DNA from: Spirochaetales bacterium
GTDB taxonomy: Bacteria; Spirochaetota; Spirochaetia; Sphaerochaetales; Sphaerochaetaceae
Direction of reading: 5' to 3'
Assembly: GCA_017614375.1 (NCBI GenBank)
Contig: JAGABZ010000012.1
Coordinates: forward strand, 1 to 39,658
Length of the DNA stretch: 39,658 nt
Below, piece after piece: positions 8,349 through 16,319 of the stretch. Below the pieces are notes generated by a model. That model did not search any database. It was given only the letters and a program-made list of their open reading frames with translations, and was not told where the DNA came from. The translations under genes and the position numbers were made by a program. Position 1 is the stretch's first letter. Every line of letters begins with the position of its first letter.

Positions 8349-9629
8349 ATGAAGAGAACTTTGGTATTTGTGCTCGCGATTGCCCTCATGCTGTTCGCGG
8401 CCGTCTCATGCGCACCGGAAGTTCCCCACGAGCATGAGTGGGATGCCGGTGAGGTTACCACGCCGCCGACCTGCGGAGCTCCCGGTGAGAAGACTTATCA
8501 CTGCACCGGTTGTGAAGAAACAAAGACCGAGCCCATTGCGGCCACCGGAGCGCATCAGTGGGACGCCGGCCAAGTAACGACCAATCCGACGGAGACAACG
8601 GACGGAGTAAGAACCTTCACCTGTACTGTCTGCGGCGGGCACAAGACCGAACCGGAGCCGAAACTCGCTATCTGCGTTGCCACGTTCGCTGAGTTCGAGC
8701 AGGCCTTTACCGCCATCCACGCCGAAGGTGAAACCCGGACGACTATCTACCTGACAGCCGACATCACCTGGGATGCTGAAAAGTACGACGGCAGCACGGC
8801 TGAGAAAACGTTCAGCCCCGACATGACCGGACTTACCCTCAATCTGGGCGGAAACACTATCTCGGGAATTGCAAACAAGGCTTTCGCCCCGACCGGCAAC
8901 ACGTTCACAATCAAGAACGGAAGCGTTCTGCTTGCAACCGGATTGTCAACAACCTATCTCAAAGCCATAACAGTGAATTTCTCGGAGACACTGACCTATG
9001 CTGATCACACAACCGATGCCGAACAGGCAAAGGCGGTGACCTTCGACGGAATCACAACAAACGGATGTTTGTATCTCGGCGGCGGTGTGTTCAGGATCAA
9101 GGACAGCACAATCAATTCCTATGGAACAAAGACCAGAGGTCTCTGTGCTTATTCCGCTTATGTCGATGTCACGAATTCGACAATTGTGGCGACGAACGGA
9201 GAGGTTGCGATCCACGTCAGGGATACCGTGCTGAACCTCAACAACGGAACAACAGTCACTTCACCGACTCATGGAATCCAGGCATATTACCAGAGCACGC
9301 TCACAACCACCGGCACTGTTACGATTACAGCAGCGGGAGCGGGCTATGACATCTACCTGAACTACGGCCCGAACACTGTCAACATCGGTTCCGGAACCTC
9401 CATCTCCGGGGCGACAAAGGGAGTGTTTGCCCTCACATTCGGTGATGAGGTTACGATTGCCGACGGTGCCGCAATCACCGGTCCTGCGGGAGGTGTTGAG
9501 CCTAAGTATACTGCCGCCGGTTATACTGCGGCTTCCGGAACAGCCAGTACCAACGGCTATGTCGGATGGTCGAAGGGCAACAACAATACTTCGGATACTG
9601 CCCATATCACCGACAACAGACCCCTCTGA
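8349..9629 (+). CDS. Lipoprotein with Cys-pair repeats and beta-helix-like region (cluster member 3)
   Basis: A 426-residue predicted lipoprotein (lipobox AVSC, Cys21). Residues about 27-103 form two related repeats of the type H-x-W-D-A-G-x-V-T-T...G...C-T-x-C...KTEP; each ends with a CxxC pair (CTGC, CTVC), and the first repeat has an additional Cys. This motif type is known from surface proteins of gut bacteria. The rest is a beta-helix-like region parallel to member 2: TFAEFEQAF, IYLTADITWDA, LTLNLGGNTI, TFTIKNGSV, FRIKDSTI, LNNGTTVTSPTHGIQAY, with the shared C-terminal EPKY...NGYVGWSKG...DNR. The start has an AAAGGAG site. The Cys-pair module is absent from its paralogues and looks like an insertion between lipobox and helix. 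Function unknown. Confidence 0.84.
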   Translation: MKRTLVFVLAIALMLFAAVSCAPEVPHEHEWDAGEVTTPPTCGAPGEKTYHCTGCEETKTEPIAATGAHQWDAGQVTTNPTETTDGVRTFTCTVCGGHKTEPEPKLAICVATFAEFEQAFTAIHAEGETRTTIYLTADITWDAEKYDGSTAEKTFSPDMTGLTLNLGGNTISGIANKAFAPTGNTFTIKNGSVLLATGLSTTYLKAITVNFSETLTYADHTTDAEQAKAVTFDGITTNGCLYLGGGVFRIKDSTINSYGTKTRGLCAYSAYVDVTNSTIVATNGEVAIHVRDTVLNLNNGTTVTSPTHGIQAYYQSTLTTTGTVTITAAGAGYDIYLNYGPNTVNIGSGTSISGATKGVFALTFGDEVTIADGAAITGPAGGVEPKYTAAGYTAASGTASTNGYVGWSKGNNNTSDTAHITDNRPL

Positions 9630-9648
9630 CAACTCTTATGAGGCTACG

Positions 9649-9680
9649 GAGCCAGCCGGAAACGGCTGGCTCTTTTCTTT
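9649..9680 (+). terminator. Rho-independent terminator after lipoprotein member 3
   Basis: Ten-base perfect arms (GAGCCAGCCG and CGGCTGGCTC) with a GAAA tetraloop, followed by TTTTCTTT. It closes the transcript of members 1-3 only 33 bases before the next gene, which must therefore use read-through or a promoter packed against this hairpin. Confidence 0.88.
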
Positions 9681-9689
9681 GCGGAGGTT

Positions 9690-9717
9690 TAGAATGATTG
9701 TGCGGAGGCACCGATGA
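9690..9717 (+). promoter_or_regulatory. Possible seven-codon leader ORF and/or -10 box before the metallo-beta-lactamase lipoprotein
   Basis: ATG 9694 has GGAGG at 9683-9687 and opens a seven-codon ORF (MIVRRHR) whose TGA (9715-9717) overlaps the ATG of the next gene. The same stretch holds TAGAAT at 9690-9695, the same -10 hexamer seen before the aconitase operon and valS, although no good -35 is present. The two readings are alternatives: a coupled leader peptide on a read-through transcript, or a promoter whose transcript starts near 9702 and uses the second GGAGG at 9704-9708. Confidence 0.35.
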
Positions 9718-11516
9718 AATATCTCAGAAAACTTGCCGTGCTATTTGTCGTTCTCGCGTTCCTTGCCATGGGTTGCGCCACACCGCCTGAGGCGGTCGTT
9801 GAACAGCCCCTGCCACAGGTGGAGGAAGAGCCGTATGTGGCTCCGCAGCACCACTTCTCGGTGGAGGTCGACCCGGTCTTTACCGTAAAAGAGACTACAA
9901 TCGAGGACAAGCTGATTCCGTGGAACGAGGACGCGGTTCAGAGAGCAATCTCGACCAAGTCCCTGCTGTTCTACTTCATGGCCTCCGAGGGGACACAGGT
10001 TCCGGGAGTGGGGGAGAAGATCGGTGACAGCTGTCTGATTGTCTTCCCCGACGGTACTACCATGTTGGTGGATGCCTGTCAGGAGCCGTACTATCCCCAG
10101 TTGAACGCCAACCTCAAGGCGCTGGGAATCACCCATCTGGACTACGTGCAGATCTCCCACCCGCATTCGGACCACTACATGGGATTGGTCAATCCCGAGG
10201 GGCTGACCGCGGAATTCACAATCGGAAAGGTATTCTACAACGGAATCACCAATACCGGAAACACCAGAATCCTGGACATCTGCGCCGAAAAGGGTATCCC
10301 GGTGCAGGTGCTCAAGGAAGGTGACATGATGGAAATCTGCGGAGTGACGGTTGAAATCCTCAACCCGACGGAAAGCGTTTCACAGTCGGCACTGACCTCG
10401 ACGGCTGACGTGAACAACTCCTCAATCTGCATGTTGCTGAGCTACGGCAGCAAAAAAGCCCTGTTCACCGGCGACATGTACAAAGCCGGCATGCAGGAAC
10501 TGGTCAAACGCTACGGCTCCTCCGGAATCGTTGAAAAGGGCAAACTGAACGCCGACTTTCTTAAAATCTGCCACCACGGCCACTCCGAAACCTCGATTCT
10601 CCAGTCGTTTGCCAACGCAGTCAGCCCTGAAATCGCCCTGGCTTCGTCCGGAATCGCCCTGAATGCCTCGGTCTATGAGTCCTACGCCTCCGCCGGCGCC
10701 CGTGTGCTGGGCGACTACACCGAGGGCTATATCGCCGTTTCAATCGACGGTCAGACAATCGATGTCCGGACAAGCCGGACCCGGACCACCGATTATTACG
10801 CCCGTTACGACAAATCCCCGCAGGTCGTCGGGTCCGTCGGAAAGGCTGTTGTATCGGACTACGCCACCGGAACTTTCACTGTTGTAAGCAGCGCGGTCGA
10901 ACTCAAGCAAGCCGTCCAGGCCGGTGAGAAAAACATCCGTCTTGGGGCGGACATCCCGGTAAGCGCGTTCTCGGCATCGAATTCACCTCTTGTGCTGGAT
11001 CTGACCGGAGTGGTGCTCGACATGAACGGTTTCAGCTTCACCGGGTGCGTCAGCATCGTCTCGGAGATTGTGAGCAAGGGCCAGGGCTGTGTCTGCAACC
11101 TTGTTTTCAACGGCTCGGATTTCGCCATCCTCAACGGTCATGTCAGAAAGAGCAAGGACGGTGGCTACGGCTTCCAGATCAATCCCAACTCGACCGACCC
11201 GCTTTCACGGACGAACATCGTCATCGACGGAATGACGTTCGACAACTGCGGACTGGATGTCAGGGGAAGCACAGTGACCCTGCGAAACTGCGCCATGACC
11301 CAGCCGAGGAACTGCACGGAGAACTTCTCCACGCTGATGTTTACCGATTCCTACGTTGTCATCGAGAGCGGGGACTACAGGAATATCGCTAACAACACCT
11401 ATCAGCGCTGGCTCAAGCTGGCTAACTCAAAGGCCTATATTAAAAACGGCGTCGACAGGACAGGGACAGTGCTGTACTCCGTCGAGGATTCGGTTCTGAT
11501 TCTTGAGCGCGACTGA
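9714..11516 (+). CDS. Lipoprotein with ComEC-like metallo-beta-lactamase domain fused to beta-helix-like region (cluster member 4)
   Basis: A 600-residue predicted lipoprotein (lipobox AMGC, Cys21) with a Pro/Glu-rich linker. Residues about 80-365 are a metallo-beta-lactamase-fold hydrolase of the ComEC/Rec2-like type: GDSCLIVFPDGTTMLVDA, the metal motif SHPHSDH (His149, His151, Asp153, His154), LFTGDM, and CHHGHSET near residue 285, so the metal site looks intact. Residues about 390-600 repeat the strand pattern of the preceding lipoproteins (IRLGADIPV, LDLTGVVLDMNGFSF, FAILNGHV, NIVIDGMTFDNCGLDV, VTLRNCAM). Substrate is unknown; ComEC-like members act on nucleic acids or phosphodiesters, but the surface-anchored form here may act on something else. 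The gene sits 33 bases after a terminator and five bases before the HAD gene. Confidence 0.87.
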   Translation: MKYLRKLAVLFVVLAFLAMGCATPPEAVVEQPLPQVEEEPYVAPQHHFSVEVDPVFTVKETTIEDKLIPWNEDAVQRAISTKSLLFYFMASEGTQVPGVGEKIGDSCLIVFPDGTTMLVDACQEPYYPQLNANLKALGITHLDYVQISHPHSDHYMGLVNPEGLTAEFTIGKVFYNGITNTGNTRILDICAEKGIPVQVLKEGDMMEICGVTVEILNPTESVSQSALTSTADVNNSSICMLLSYGSKKALFTGDMYKAGMQELVKRYGSSGIVEKGKLNADFLKICHHGHSETSILQSFANAVSPEIALASSGIALNASVYESYASAGARVLGDYTEGYIAVSIDGQTIDVRTSRTRTTDYYARYDKSPQVVGSVGKAVVSDYATGTFTVVSSAVELKQAVQAGEKNIRLGADIPVSAFSASNSPLVLDLTGVVLDMNGFSFTGCVSIVSEIVSKGQGCVCNLVFNGSDFAILNGHVRKSKDGGYGFQINPNSTDPLSRTNIVIDGMTFDNCGLDVRGSTVTLRNCAMTQPRNCTENFSTLMFTDSYVVIESGDYRNIANNTYQRWLKLANSKAYIKNGVDRTGTVLYSVEDSVLILERD

Positions 11517-11521
11517 GCAGT

Positions 11522-12187
11522 ATGGCCGACTCTCCGAGCGTCATCTTCGACATGGACGGGGTCATCTTCGACTCCGAACGGGCCCTGCTGGGGTGCTGGA
11601 TTGACGTGGCCGCCGAAATCGGGATTTCCGCCGAACAGCTTAAGGCAGTCCACCCCAGGTGCATAGGATGCAACCGCAACCAGGATCTGGCCACACTGGA
11701 CGGAGCTTTCGGAAAAGGGGCGGGGGAGCACATCCTGGTACGCGGCCATGACCTGATGGCCCGGCGCTATGACAACGGGCGGCTTCTGCCTGTGAAGCCG
11801 GGAGCGCGGGAGTTGCTCTCCTGGCTTAAGGCCCGCGGGATACGCATAGGGCTGGCCACATCCACCCGGAGCCAGACTGCCCGCACCGAACTGGAGTCGG
11901 CCGGACTGCTATCTTTCTTCGAATCGGTTACCGGAGGGGAATCGGTGCTGATCAGCAAGCCCGACCCGCAGATTTACCTCATCGCGTGTGATGCGCTCGG
12001 AGTCGAACCATCGCAGACATTCGCCGTCGAAGACTCGTTCAACGGTATCCGCTCTTCATATGCCGCCGGAATGCGTCCAATCATGGTTCCCGATATTCTG
12101 CAGCCGGATGAGGAAATGCGTTCAATTGCCCGGGCAATCTGCCCCGATCTGTTTGCCGTACGGGATTACCTCTCGGACAAACTCTGA
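11522..12187 (+). CDS. HAD family hydrolase (beta-phosphoglucomutase-like phosphatase)
   Basis: A 221-residue haloacid-dehalogenase-fold phosphatase with a helical cap at residues about 18-90. Motif I is FDMDGVIFDSE (nucleophile Asp10, acid/base Asp12), motif II is LATSTRS, motif III Lys is in SKPDPQIYL, and motif IV is VEDSFNGIRSSYAAGM. This is the arrangement of the beta-PGM/phosphoglycolate phosphatase branch; the substrate, probably a small sugar or metabolite phosphate, cannot be told. Cytoplasmic. The ATG follows the stop of the lipoprotein by five bases with little ribosome binding site of its own, so translation is likely coupled. It is convergent with the SGNH hydrolase gene, six bases away. 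Confidence 0.88.
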   Translation: MADSPSVIFDMDGVIFDSERALLGCWIDVAAEIGISAEQLKAVHPRCIGCNRNQDLATLDGAFGKGAGEHILVRGHDLMARRYDNGRLLPVKPGARELLSWLKARGIRIGLATSTRSQTARTELESAGLLSFFESVTGGESVLISKPDPQIYLIACDALGVEPSQTFAVEDSFNGIRSSYAAGMRPIMVPDILQPDEEMRSIARAICPDLFAVRDYLSDKL

Positions 12188-12193
12188 CCGGAT

Positions 12194-12862
12194 TCAGATG
12201 TAATTCCGCAGGGTGTCATACCAAAGGGTGTTGCCGGCGTCGGTGAAGTGCACGCCGTCCAGGCTGTATTCTGATTTGAGCGTTCCGTCGGGATTGTTCA
12301 TGAGATCTGCCATCTCAATCAATGTCATGTCGTGTTCCGCGGCCAGTTGCCGGATGATTACGTTGGCCTTTTGCATGTTGGTGTTCGCAATGTCTATGTG
12401 TCTTTTCGCCAACGTGGAGTTTTCCGTTGTAACTCCCGCTATTGTGCATATATAGACTGTAATCCCCAGATCCTCGAGCCCGCACAGCAGTTGGTCGTAG
12501 TGTGAGCGGAAAACCTCTTCCGAGAATCCTCTGTCCCAGCAGTTGTTTCCGCCTATGGCCAGAAAGCATGTCTTGATGTCCAGGGCCTTGAGCAGAGGCA
12601 GGCGCTGGATTGTCCCCTCGACTATGTCCCCGCCTACGCCGAGGTTCACCACGTCAGATTCGGCAAAAGCAGCCTCCCAATCGGCCAGAGCCACCCTGGA
12701 GTCTCCGTAAAAGGCGATTTCGTGGCTGAACGGCTCGAGTGTGGCTGCCCATTCCCGGATGTAGTAATCATTGAAAGGGCCTTTGATTTCCGCGTCCGCT
12801 TTGCAGCCGGGGATGCAGAACAGAAGCGTGAGGAGTATGACGGGCAAGGTGAATCTACGCAT
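12194..12862 (-). CDS. SGNH/GDSL-type hydrolase lipoprotein
   Basis: A 222-residue predicted lipoprotein esterase. The signal peptide ends in the lipobox IPGC (Cys20). The SGNH blocks are in order: block I GDSR with nucleophile Ser55, block II Gly in NLGVGGD (about 75-79), block III GGNN (about residues 104-107, in place of GxND) and block V DGVHFTDAG with Asp202 and His205. The catalytic triad is therefore complete. Close relatives remove acyl or acetyl groups from lipids or glycans; here it would act at the cell envelope. The gene begins two bases after the murB stop, so the two form a minus-strand operon, fitting an envelope role, although deacetylation of peptidoglycan or glycans is inference. 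Confidence 0.87.
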   Translation of the reverse strand: MRRFTLPVILLTLLFCIPGCKADAEIKGPFNDYYIREWAATLEPFSHEIAFYGDSRVALADWEAAFAESDVVNLGVGGDIVEGTIQRLPLLKALDIKTCFLAIGGNNCWDRGFSEEVFRSHYDQLLCGLEDLGITVYICTIAGVTTENSTLAKRHIDIANTNMQKANVIIRQLAAEHDMTLIEMADLMNNPDGTLKSEYSLDGVHFTDAGNTLWYDTLRNYI

Positions 12863-12864
12863 AT

Positions 12865-13740
12865 TCAGATATCAAAACCATATGTTATCACTTCGGGTTC
12901 TAGGGTTATATTGTATAATTTCAATACAGTTTCTTTACAGGTTTGGGCAACTTCGGCGATGTCTGAGGCGGTCGCGTTTCCCAGATTCACGATGATGTTG
13001 GCGTGCCTTGTGCTCACGGCGGCGTCTCCTATTCTGAAACCTTTGAGTCCGGCGCTTTCAATCAGTCTGCCGGCAAAGTCGTTTCCGGGGTTTTTGAAGA
13101 AGCTCCCCAGGGAGGGTTGCTCGTAAAGCCGGTTTTTTCTGCGGAGGGCGAGGATTTCCTTTGCTCTTTCTTCTCCTCCGGCGGACGGGGGAAACTCAAA
13201 TTCTGCGGAAACGATGATGAGATTTCTGTTCGTTCTGAAAATGCTTTCACGATAGGCAAAGCCGCACTCGGAGGCGGGGATGGACAGGGACTTGCCCGAA
13301 GAATCCATGCAGGTGACCGACTTCACGAAATCTCCGATGGCGGCCCCGAAGGCTCCGGCGTTTCCGTTCAGGGCACCGCCGACTGTACCCGGGATGCCGG
13401 ACAGAGGCGCGGGTGCGGCGGAAAAGGGGAGGGCGGCGCGAATCAGCTCCGAAAGCAGGGCTCCGGCCTGGGCTCTGAAGTACGGCGGGTCGGACAGGAT
13501 GGAGTGCATTTGCCTGAGACTCACGAACTTCGGATAGTCAGCCATGAAATCGCTCAGGAGGAGGTTTGTGCAGCCGCCGAGGACGACCGGGTCTGAAAGG
13601 GCCGGAAGCAGGCCGGCAAGTTCAGCTTCGGAGCCGGGCATGAAGCATCGGACGCTTTGGGGCCCGGCGTGGATCGGACTGAGGGCCCGCACGGCAAGGG
13701 CGCAGTTGATTTTTTCATGTGAATTGCTTATTCTATCCAC
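12865..13740 (-). CDS. murB: UDP-N-acetylenolpyruvoylglucosamine reductase
   Basis: MurB, the FAD- and NADPH-dependent enzyme that makes UDP-N-acetylmuramate in cytoplasmic peptidoglycan synthesis. Visible motifs: VVLGGCTNLLLSD and the FAD-binding IPGTVGGALNGNAGAFG; the Tyr-Arg pair in FAYRESIF; the active-site Ser in LGSFFKNP; and the late Glu in LEPEVITYG. The longest frame reaches 13884, but that would overlap cysS by 95 bases and adds non-MurB residues. I chose GTG 13740, giving 291 residues, a usual length; no clear Shine-Dalgarno supports it, so the exact start is open (the first in-frame ATG downstream lies inside the conserved domain). The N-terminal GG motif of other MurB proteins is degenerate here (SPIHAGPQS). 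Divergent from cysS, cotranscribed with the SGNH lipoprotein gene. Confidence 0.88.
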   Translation of the reverse strand: MDRISNSHEKINCALAVRALSPIHAGPQSVRCFMPGSEAELAGLLPALSDPVVLGGCTNLLLSDFMADYPKFVSLRQMHSILSDPPYFRAQAGALLSELIRAALPFSAAPAPLSGIPGTVGGALNGNAGAFGAAIGDFVKSVTCMDSSGKSLSIPASECGFAYRESIFRTNRNLIIVSAEFEFPPSAGGEERAKEILALRRKNRLYEQPSLGSFFKNPGNDFAGRLIESAGLKGFRIGDAAVSTRHANIIVNLGNATASDIAEVAQTCKETVLKLYNITLEPEVITYGFDI

Positions 13741-13789
13741 AATTACGTATTCTACGCGAAACGTTTTGCCAAGGCAACAGGAGGCAGTG

Positions 13790-15211
13790 ATGCCGATAAG
13801 ACTATACAACACAATGGGTAGAAGGACAGAGGAATTCGTACCCATCGTACCGGGGCAGGTCGGTCTATATACCTGCGGGCCCACTGTTTACGACTATGCC
13901 CATATCGGCAACCTGCGTACATACATCTTTGAGGACGTTCTCAAGAGGGTTCTGCTTCACAACGGCTACAAGGTCCGTCACGTCATGAACATAACCGACG
14001 TCGGCCATCTGACCGGGGACGGGGACGAGGGGCAGGACAAGCTGGAAAAAAAGTCCCGTGAGACTGGCAGATCCGCCTGGGACATCGCCGCCTTTTATAC
14101 CGAGGCTTTTTTCAAGGACTACGACAGCCTGAACATTATCCGGCCCGATGTCATCTGCCCGGCCACCAGGCACATAGGCGACATGATTGGCCTGATCCGG
14201 AGGCTTGAGAAGGGCGGACACACCTACATAGCCGGCGGAAACGTCTACTTTTCAATCGACACCTTCCCCGACTACGGTAAACTGGCGAACCTCAACCTGG
14301 AGTCACTTCAGAGCGGGGCCCGGATCGACATTGATTCGAACAAGCGCAATCCGAAGGACTTCGTGCTGTGGTTCACCAACAGCAAGTTCGGCAATCAGGA
14401 AATGATGTGGGATTCCCCGTGGGGACGCGGATACCCCGGATGGCACATAGAGTGCTCAGCCATGAGCATGAAGTACCTCGGCGAGCAGTTCGACATCCAC
14501 TGCGGCGGAATCGACGCCATCCCCGTCCACCACACCAACGAGATTGCCCAGAGCGAGGCTGCCACCGGCAAACAGCCCTGGGTCCGTTACTGGCTCCACG
14601 GCGAGTTCCTGCTCTCGGGCAAGGGCAGCAAGATGAGCAAGAGCTCGGGTGAGTTCCTGACCCTGCCGCTTCTGCAGTCAAAGGGGTACGACAGTCTGGA
14701 TTGGCGTTACTTCTGCCTGGGAGCCCACTACCGCAGCCAGCTCCAGTTCTCCTATCAGGCCCTGGACAGTGCCCGCGCCGCGAGGAAGTCACTCTGCGAC
14801 CGGCTGACGGCGCTCACCGCGCTTAATGACGGGCAGGTTCCTCTTAAGGCCCAGAGAGGGGAAAACAGGTGGCTGGATGATTTCGACGCGGATACCGCCT
14901 CGGATCTCAACATGCCGAAGGCGATGGCGGACCTCTGGGGTCTGCTTAAAGACGAGACTCTGACTCCGGCTCAGAAGCTCTCCGGCGTGCTGTATATGGA
15001 CGAAGTTCTCGGGCTGAAGCTTGAGGGGGCGATGAAAACTCCGCAGGCAGAACAGATCCCGCAGGAGGTTGCCGATCTGCTGCAGCAGAGGGCAGAGGCC
15101 AAGAAGAACAGGGACTGGGCCGCGGCGGACAGCGTCCGTGCCCGGATCGAGGCACTGGGTTATATCGTGAAAGATACACCCCAGGGGCCGAAATTGGAAA
15201 AAAAGGTGTAA
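13790..15211 (+). CDS. cysS: Cysteine--tRNA ligase
   Basis: A complete 473-residue class I aminoacyl-tRNA synthetase for cysteine. The N-terminal CGPTVYDYAHIGNLRT holds a zinc-ligand Cys and the HIGH-type motif (His38), GWHIECSAM carries the next conserved Cys, and KMSKS lies at residues 281-285. The C-terminal DALR-like helical domain and the AKKNRDWAAADSVRARIEALG segment are typical of CysRS. The start is ATG 13790 with AGGAGG at 13779-13784; a longer frame from 13544 only runs antisense through murB. It is divergent from murB. A small sigma factor gene begins 28 bases downstream, so the synthetase and the regulatory genes may share a transcript. Confidence 0.96.
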   Translation: MPIRLYNTMGRRTEEFVPIVPGQVGLYTCGPTVYDYAHIGNLRTYIFEDVLKRVLLHNGYKVRHVMNITDVGHLTGDGDEGQDKLEKKSRETGRSAWDIAAFYTEAFFKDYDSLNIIRPDVICPATRHIGDMIGLIRRLEKGGHTYIAGGNVYFSIDTFPDYGKLANLNLESLQSGARIDIDSNKRNPKDFVLWFTNSKFGNQEMMWDSPWGRGYPGWHIECSAMSMKYLGEQFDIHCGGIDAIPVHHTNEIAQSEAATGKQPWVRYWLHGEFLLSGKGSKMSKSSGEFLTLPLLQSKGYDSLDWRYFCLGAHYRSQLQFSYQALDSARAARKSLCDRLTALTALNDGQVPLKAQRGENRWLDDFDADTASDLNMPKAMADLWGLLKDETLTPAQKLSGVLYMDEVLGLKLEGAMKTPQAEQIPQEVADLLQQRAEAKKNRDWAAADSVRARIEALGYIVKDTPQGPKLEKKV

Positions 15212-15239
15212 CCTTTAACAGGTTGGGTTGGTTAAGCAT

Positions 15240-15758
15240 ATGGAAATGAGAAGTGGCGATGAAGCCGCGTTCAGACAGGTCTACGAACAGGTTTTCCCTG
15301 TTGTAATGAGAGTGGCATTCCACGTCACCTACAACATGGATGTTTCGGAGGACATCTGCCAGGATGCATTCATCCGGTTCTTCGACAAGAACATGGTTTT
15401 CCAGACCATGGATGACGCGAAGTTCTGGCTGATAAGGGTCACGAAAAACCTGGCCATAAACCACGTGAAGCGGAAGGCCAGGGAAGCCGCCTCGATGGAG
15501 AAACTCAAACAGGTGACTCCGACGAGCAGCTACAAGGACGGTGCTTCGGAACTTCTCTTCCAGGAAACGACCGAGAACGTCAGAAAGGCGGTCTCGCAAC
15601 TTTCCGAGAAATACAAGACCGTCATAGTCTTGAAGGAGTATGCGGGACTTGACTACCAGCAGATAGGAAAGGTCCTGAACATTTCGGAGAGCAACGTGAA
15701 GGTCCGGGTGCACAGAGCGCGGAAGGAGCTCGAGGCACTGCTGGGAATGGAGAATTGA
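15240..15758 (+). CDS. RNA polymerase ECF-type sigma factor
   Basis: A 172-residue sigma-70 family protein of the extracytoplasmic function type. Region 2 is at residues about 8-80 (DISEDICQDAFIRFF-type core seen as SEDICQDAFIRFFDK, then FWLIRVTKNLAINHVKRK), and region 4 with its helix-turn-helix is near the end (YAGLDYQQIGKVLNISESNVKVRVHRARKELE). Regions 1.1 and 3 are absent, as expected. ATG 15240 is preferred; TTG 15228 is an alternative start. A five-base inverted repeat (AACCT/AGGTT, 15210-15224) lies at the cysS stop just upstream. The next gene encodes a ZAS-type anti-sigma factor, the usual partner, so its activity is probably controlled by release from the membrane. Confidence 0.9.
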   Translation: MEMRSGDEAAFRQVYEQVFPVVMRVAFHVTYNMDVSEDICQDAFIRFFDKNMVFQTMDDAKFWLIRVTKNLAINHVKRKAREAASMEKLKQVTPTSSYKDGASELLFQETTENVRKAVSQLSEKYKTVIVLKEYAGLDYQQIGKVLNISESNVKVRVHRARKELEALLGMEN

Positions 15759-15760
15759 CT

Positions 15761-16300
15761 ATGTGCTTGGACGACCAGATACTGAACACCTACTTGGACA
15801 ATGAGCTTGCCGAACCCTGGAAAAGCCAGGTCGAGGAGCATCTGAGTTACTGCAGCGCCTGCAAGGAGCGGTTTGAACAGCTCAAGGCCCTGAAGCAGAC
15901 CCTTCAGAGCGCGGCCCTCACTGATGAGGAGATCGCCCCCAGACAGGAAAACGTTCTGCGGATGATCAGCAACACCCGCTTCAACACCAAGAGAGCCTCC
16001 TTCCTCCGCCGGCAGTTCAAAATCAGCATTCCCGCCTTTGCCACCATCGCAGCCGCCTTTGTCTTTGTTTTCGTCGGTGCGATTCTCCACATCAACAACG
16101 GGAGCGGAAACGACTTCATACCCGCCGCCATGGACAGTGCCGTGGACGAGACCAACGTCAGTCTGGTTTCGGACGCCGGTCCGGCCAAGACAATCTACGA
16201 ATACAGCCCCAGCCTTGAGGAAGTCCTGGACTACCTCGACAGCCTGGGATACACGGTCAGCGTCACCAAGAAGGGTGTCGAGCCGTTCACTTTCGACTGA
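15761..16300 (+). CDS. Anti-sigma factor with zinc-binding (ZAS) domain
   Basis: A 179-residue single-pass membrane protein. The N-terminal cytoplasmic domain holds the zinc-binding anti-sigma motif HLSYCSAC (His-x3-Cys-x2-Cys, about residues 28-35), flanked by the amphipathic helix YLDNELAEPWKSQVEEHL. A hydrophobic segment near residues 88-112 (ISIPAFATIAAAFVFVFVGAI) crosses the inner membrane, leaving a periplasmic C-terminal part of about 65 residues that ends in a short acidic/aromatic segment. It should bind and silence the sigma factor encoded immediately upstream. ATG 15761 has GGAG at 15749-15752; TTG 15755, which overlaps the sigma stop, is a poorer start. The following lipoprotein gene is probably part of the same regulon. 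Confidence 0.88.
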   Translation: MCLDDQILNTYLDNELAEPWKSQVEEHLSYCSACKERFEQLKALKQTLQSAALTDEEIAPRQENVLRMISNTRFNTKRASFLRRQFKISIPAFATIAAAFVFVFVGAILHINNGSGNDFIPAAMDSAVDETNVSLVSDAGPAKTIYEYSPSLEEVLDYLDSLGYTVSVTKKGVEPFTFD

Positions 16301-16319
16301 TTAAGCTCAGGAGTCAATC

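Noticed and set aside
12194-12862. Degraded SGNH hydrolase because of GGNN in place of GxND in block III
   Set aside because: Ser55, Asp202 and His205 are intact and the block III asparagine can be supplied by GGNN; the gene looks functional.
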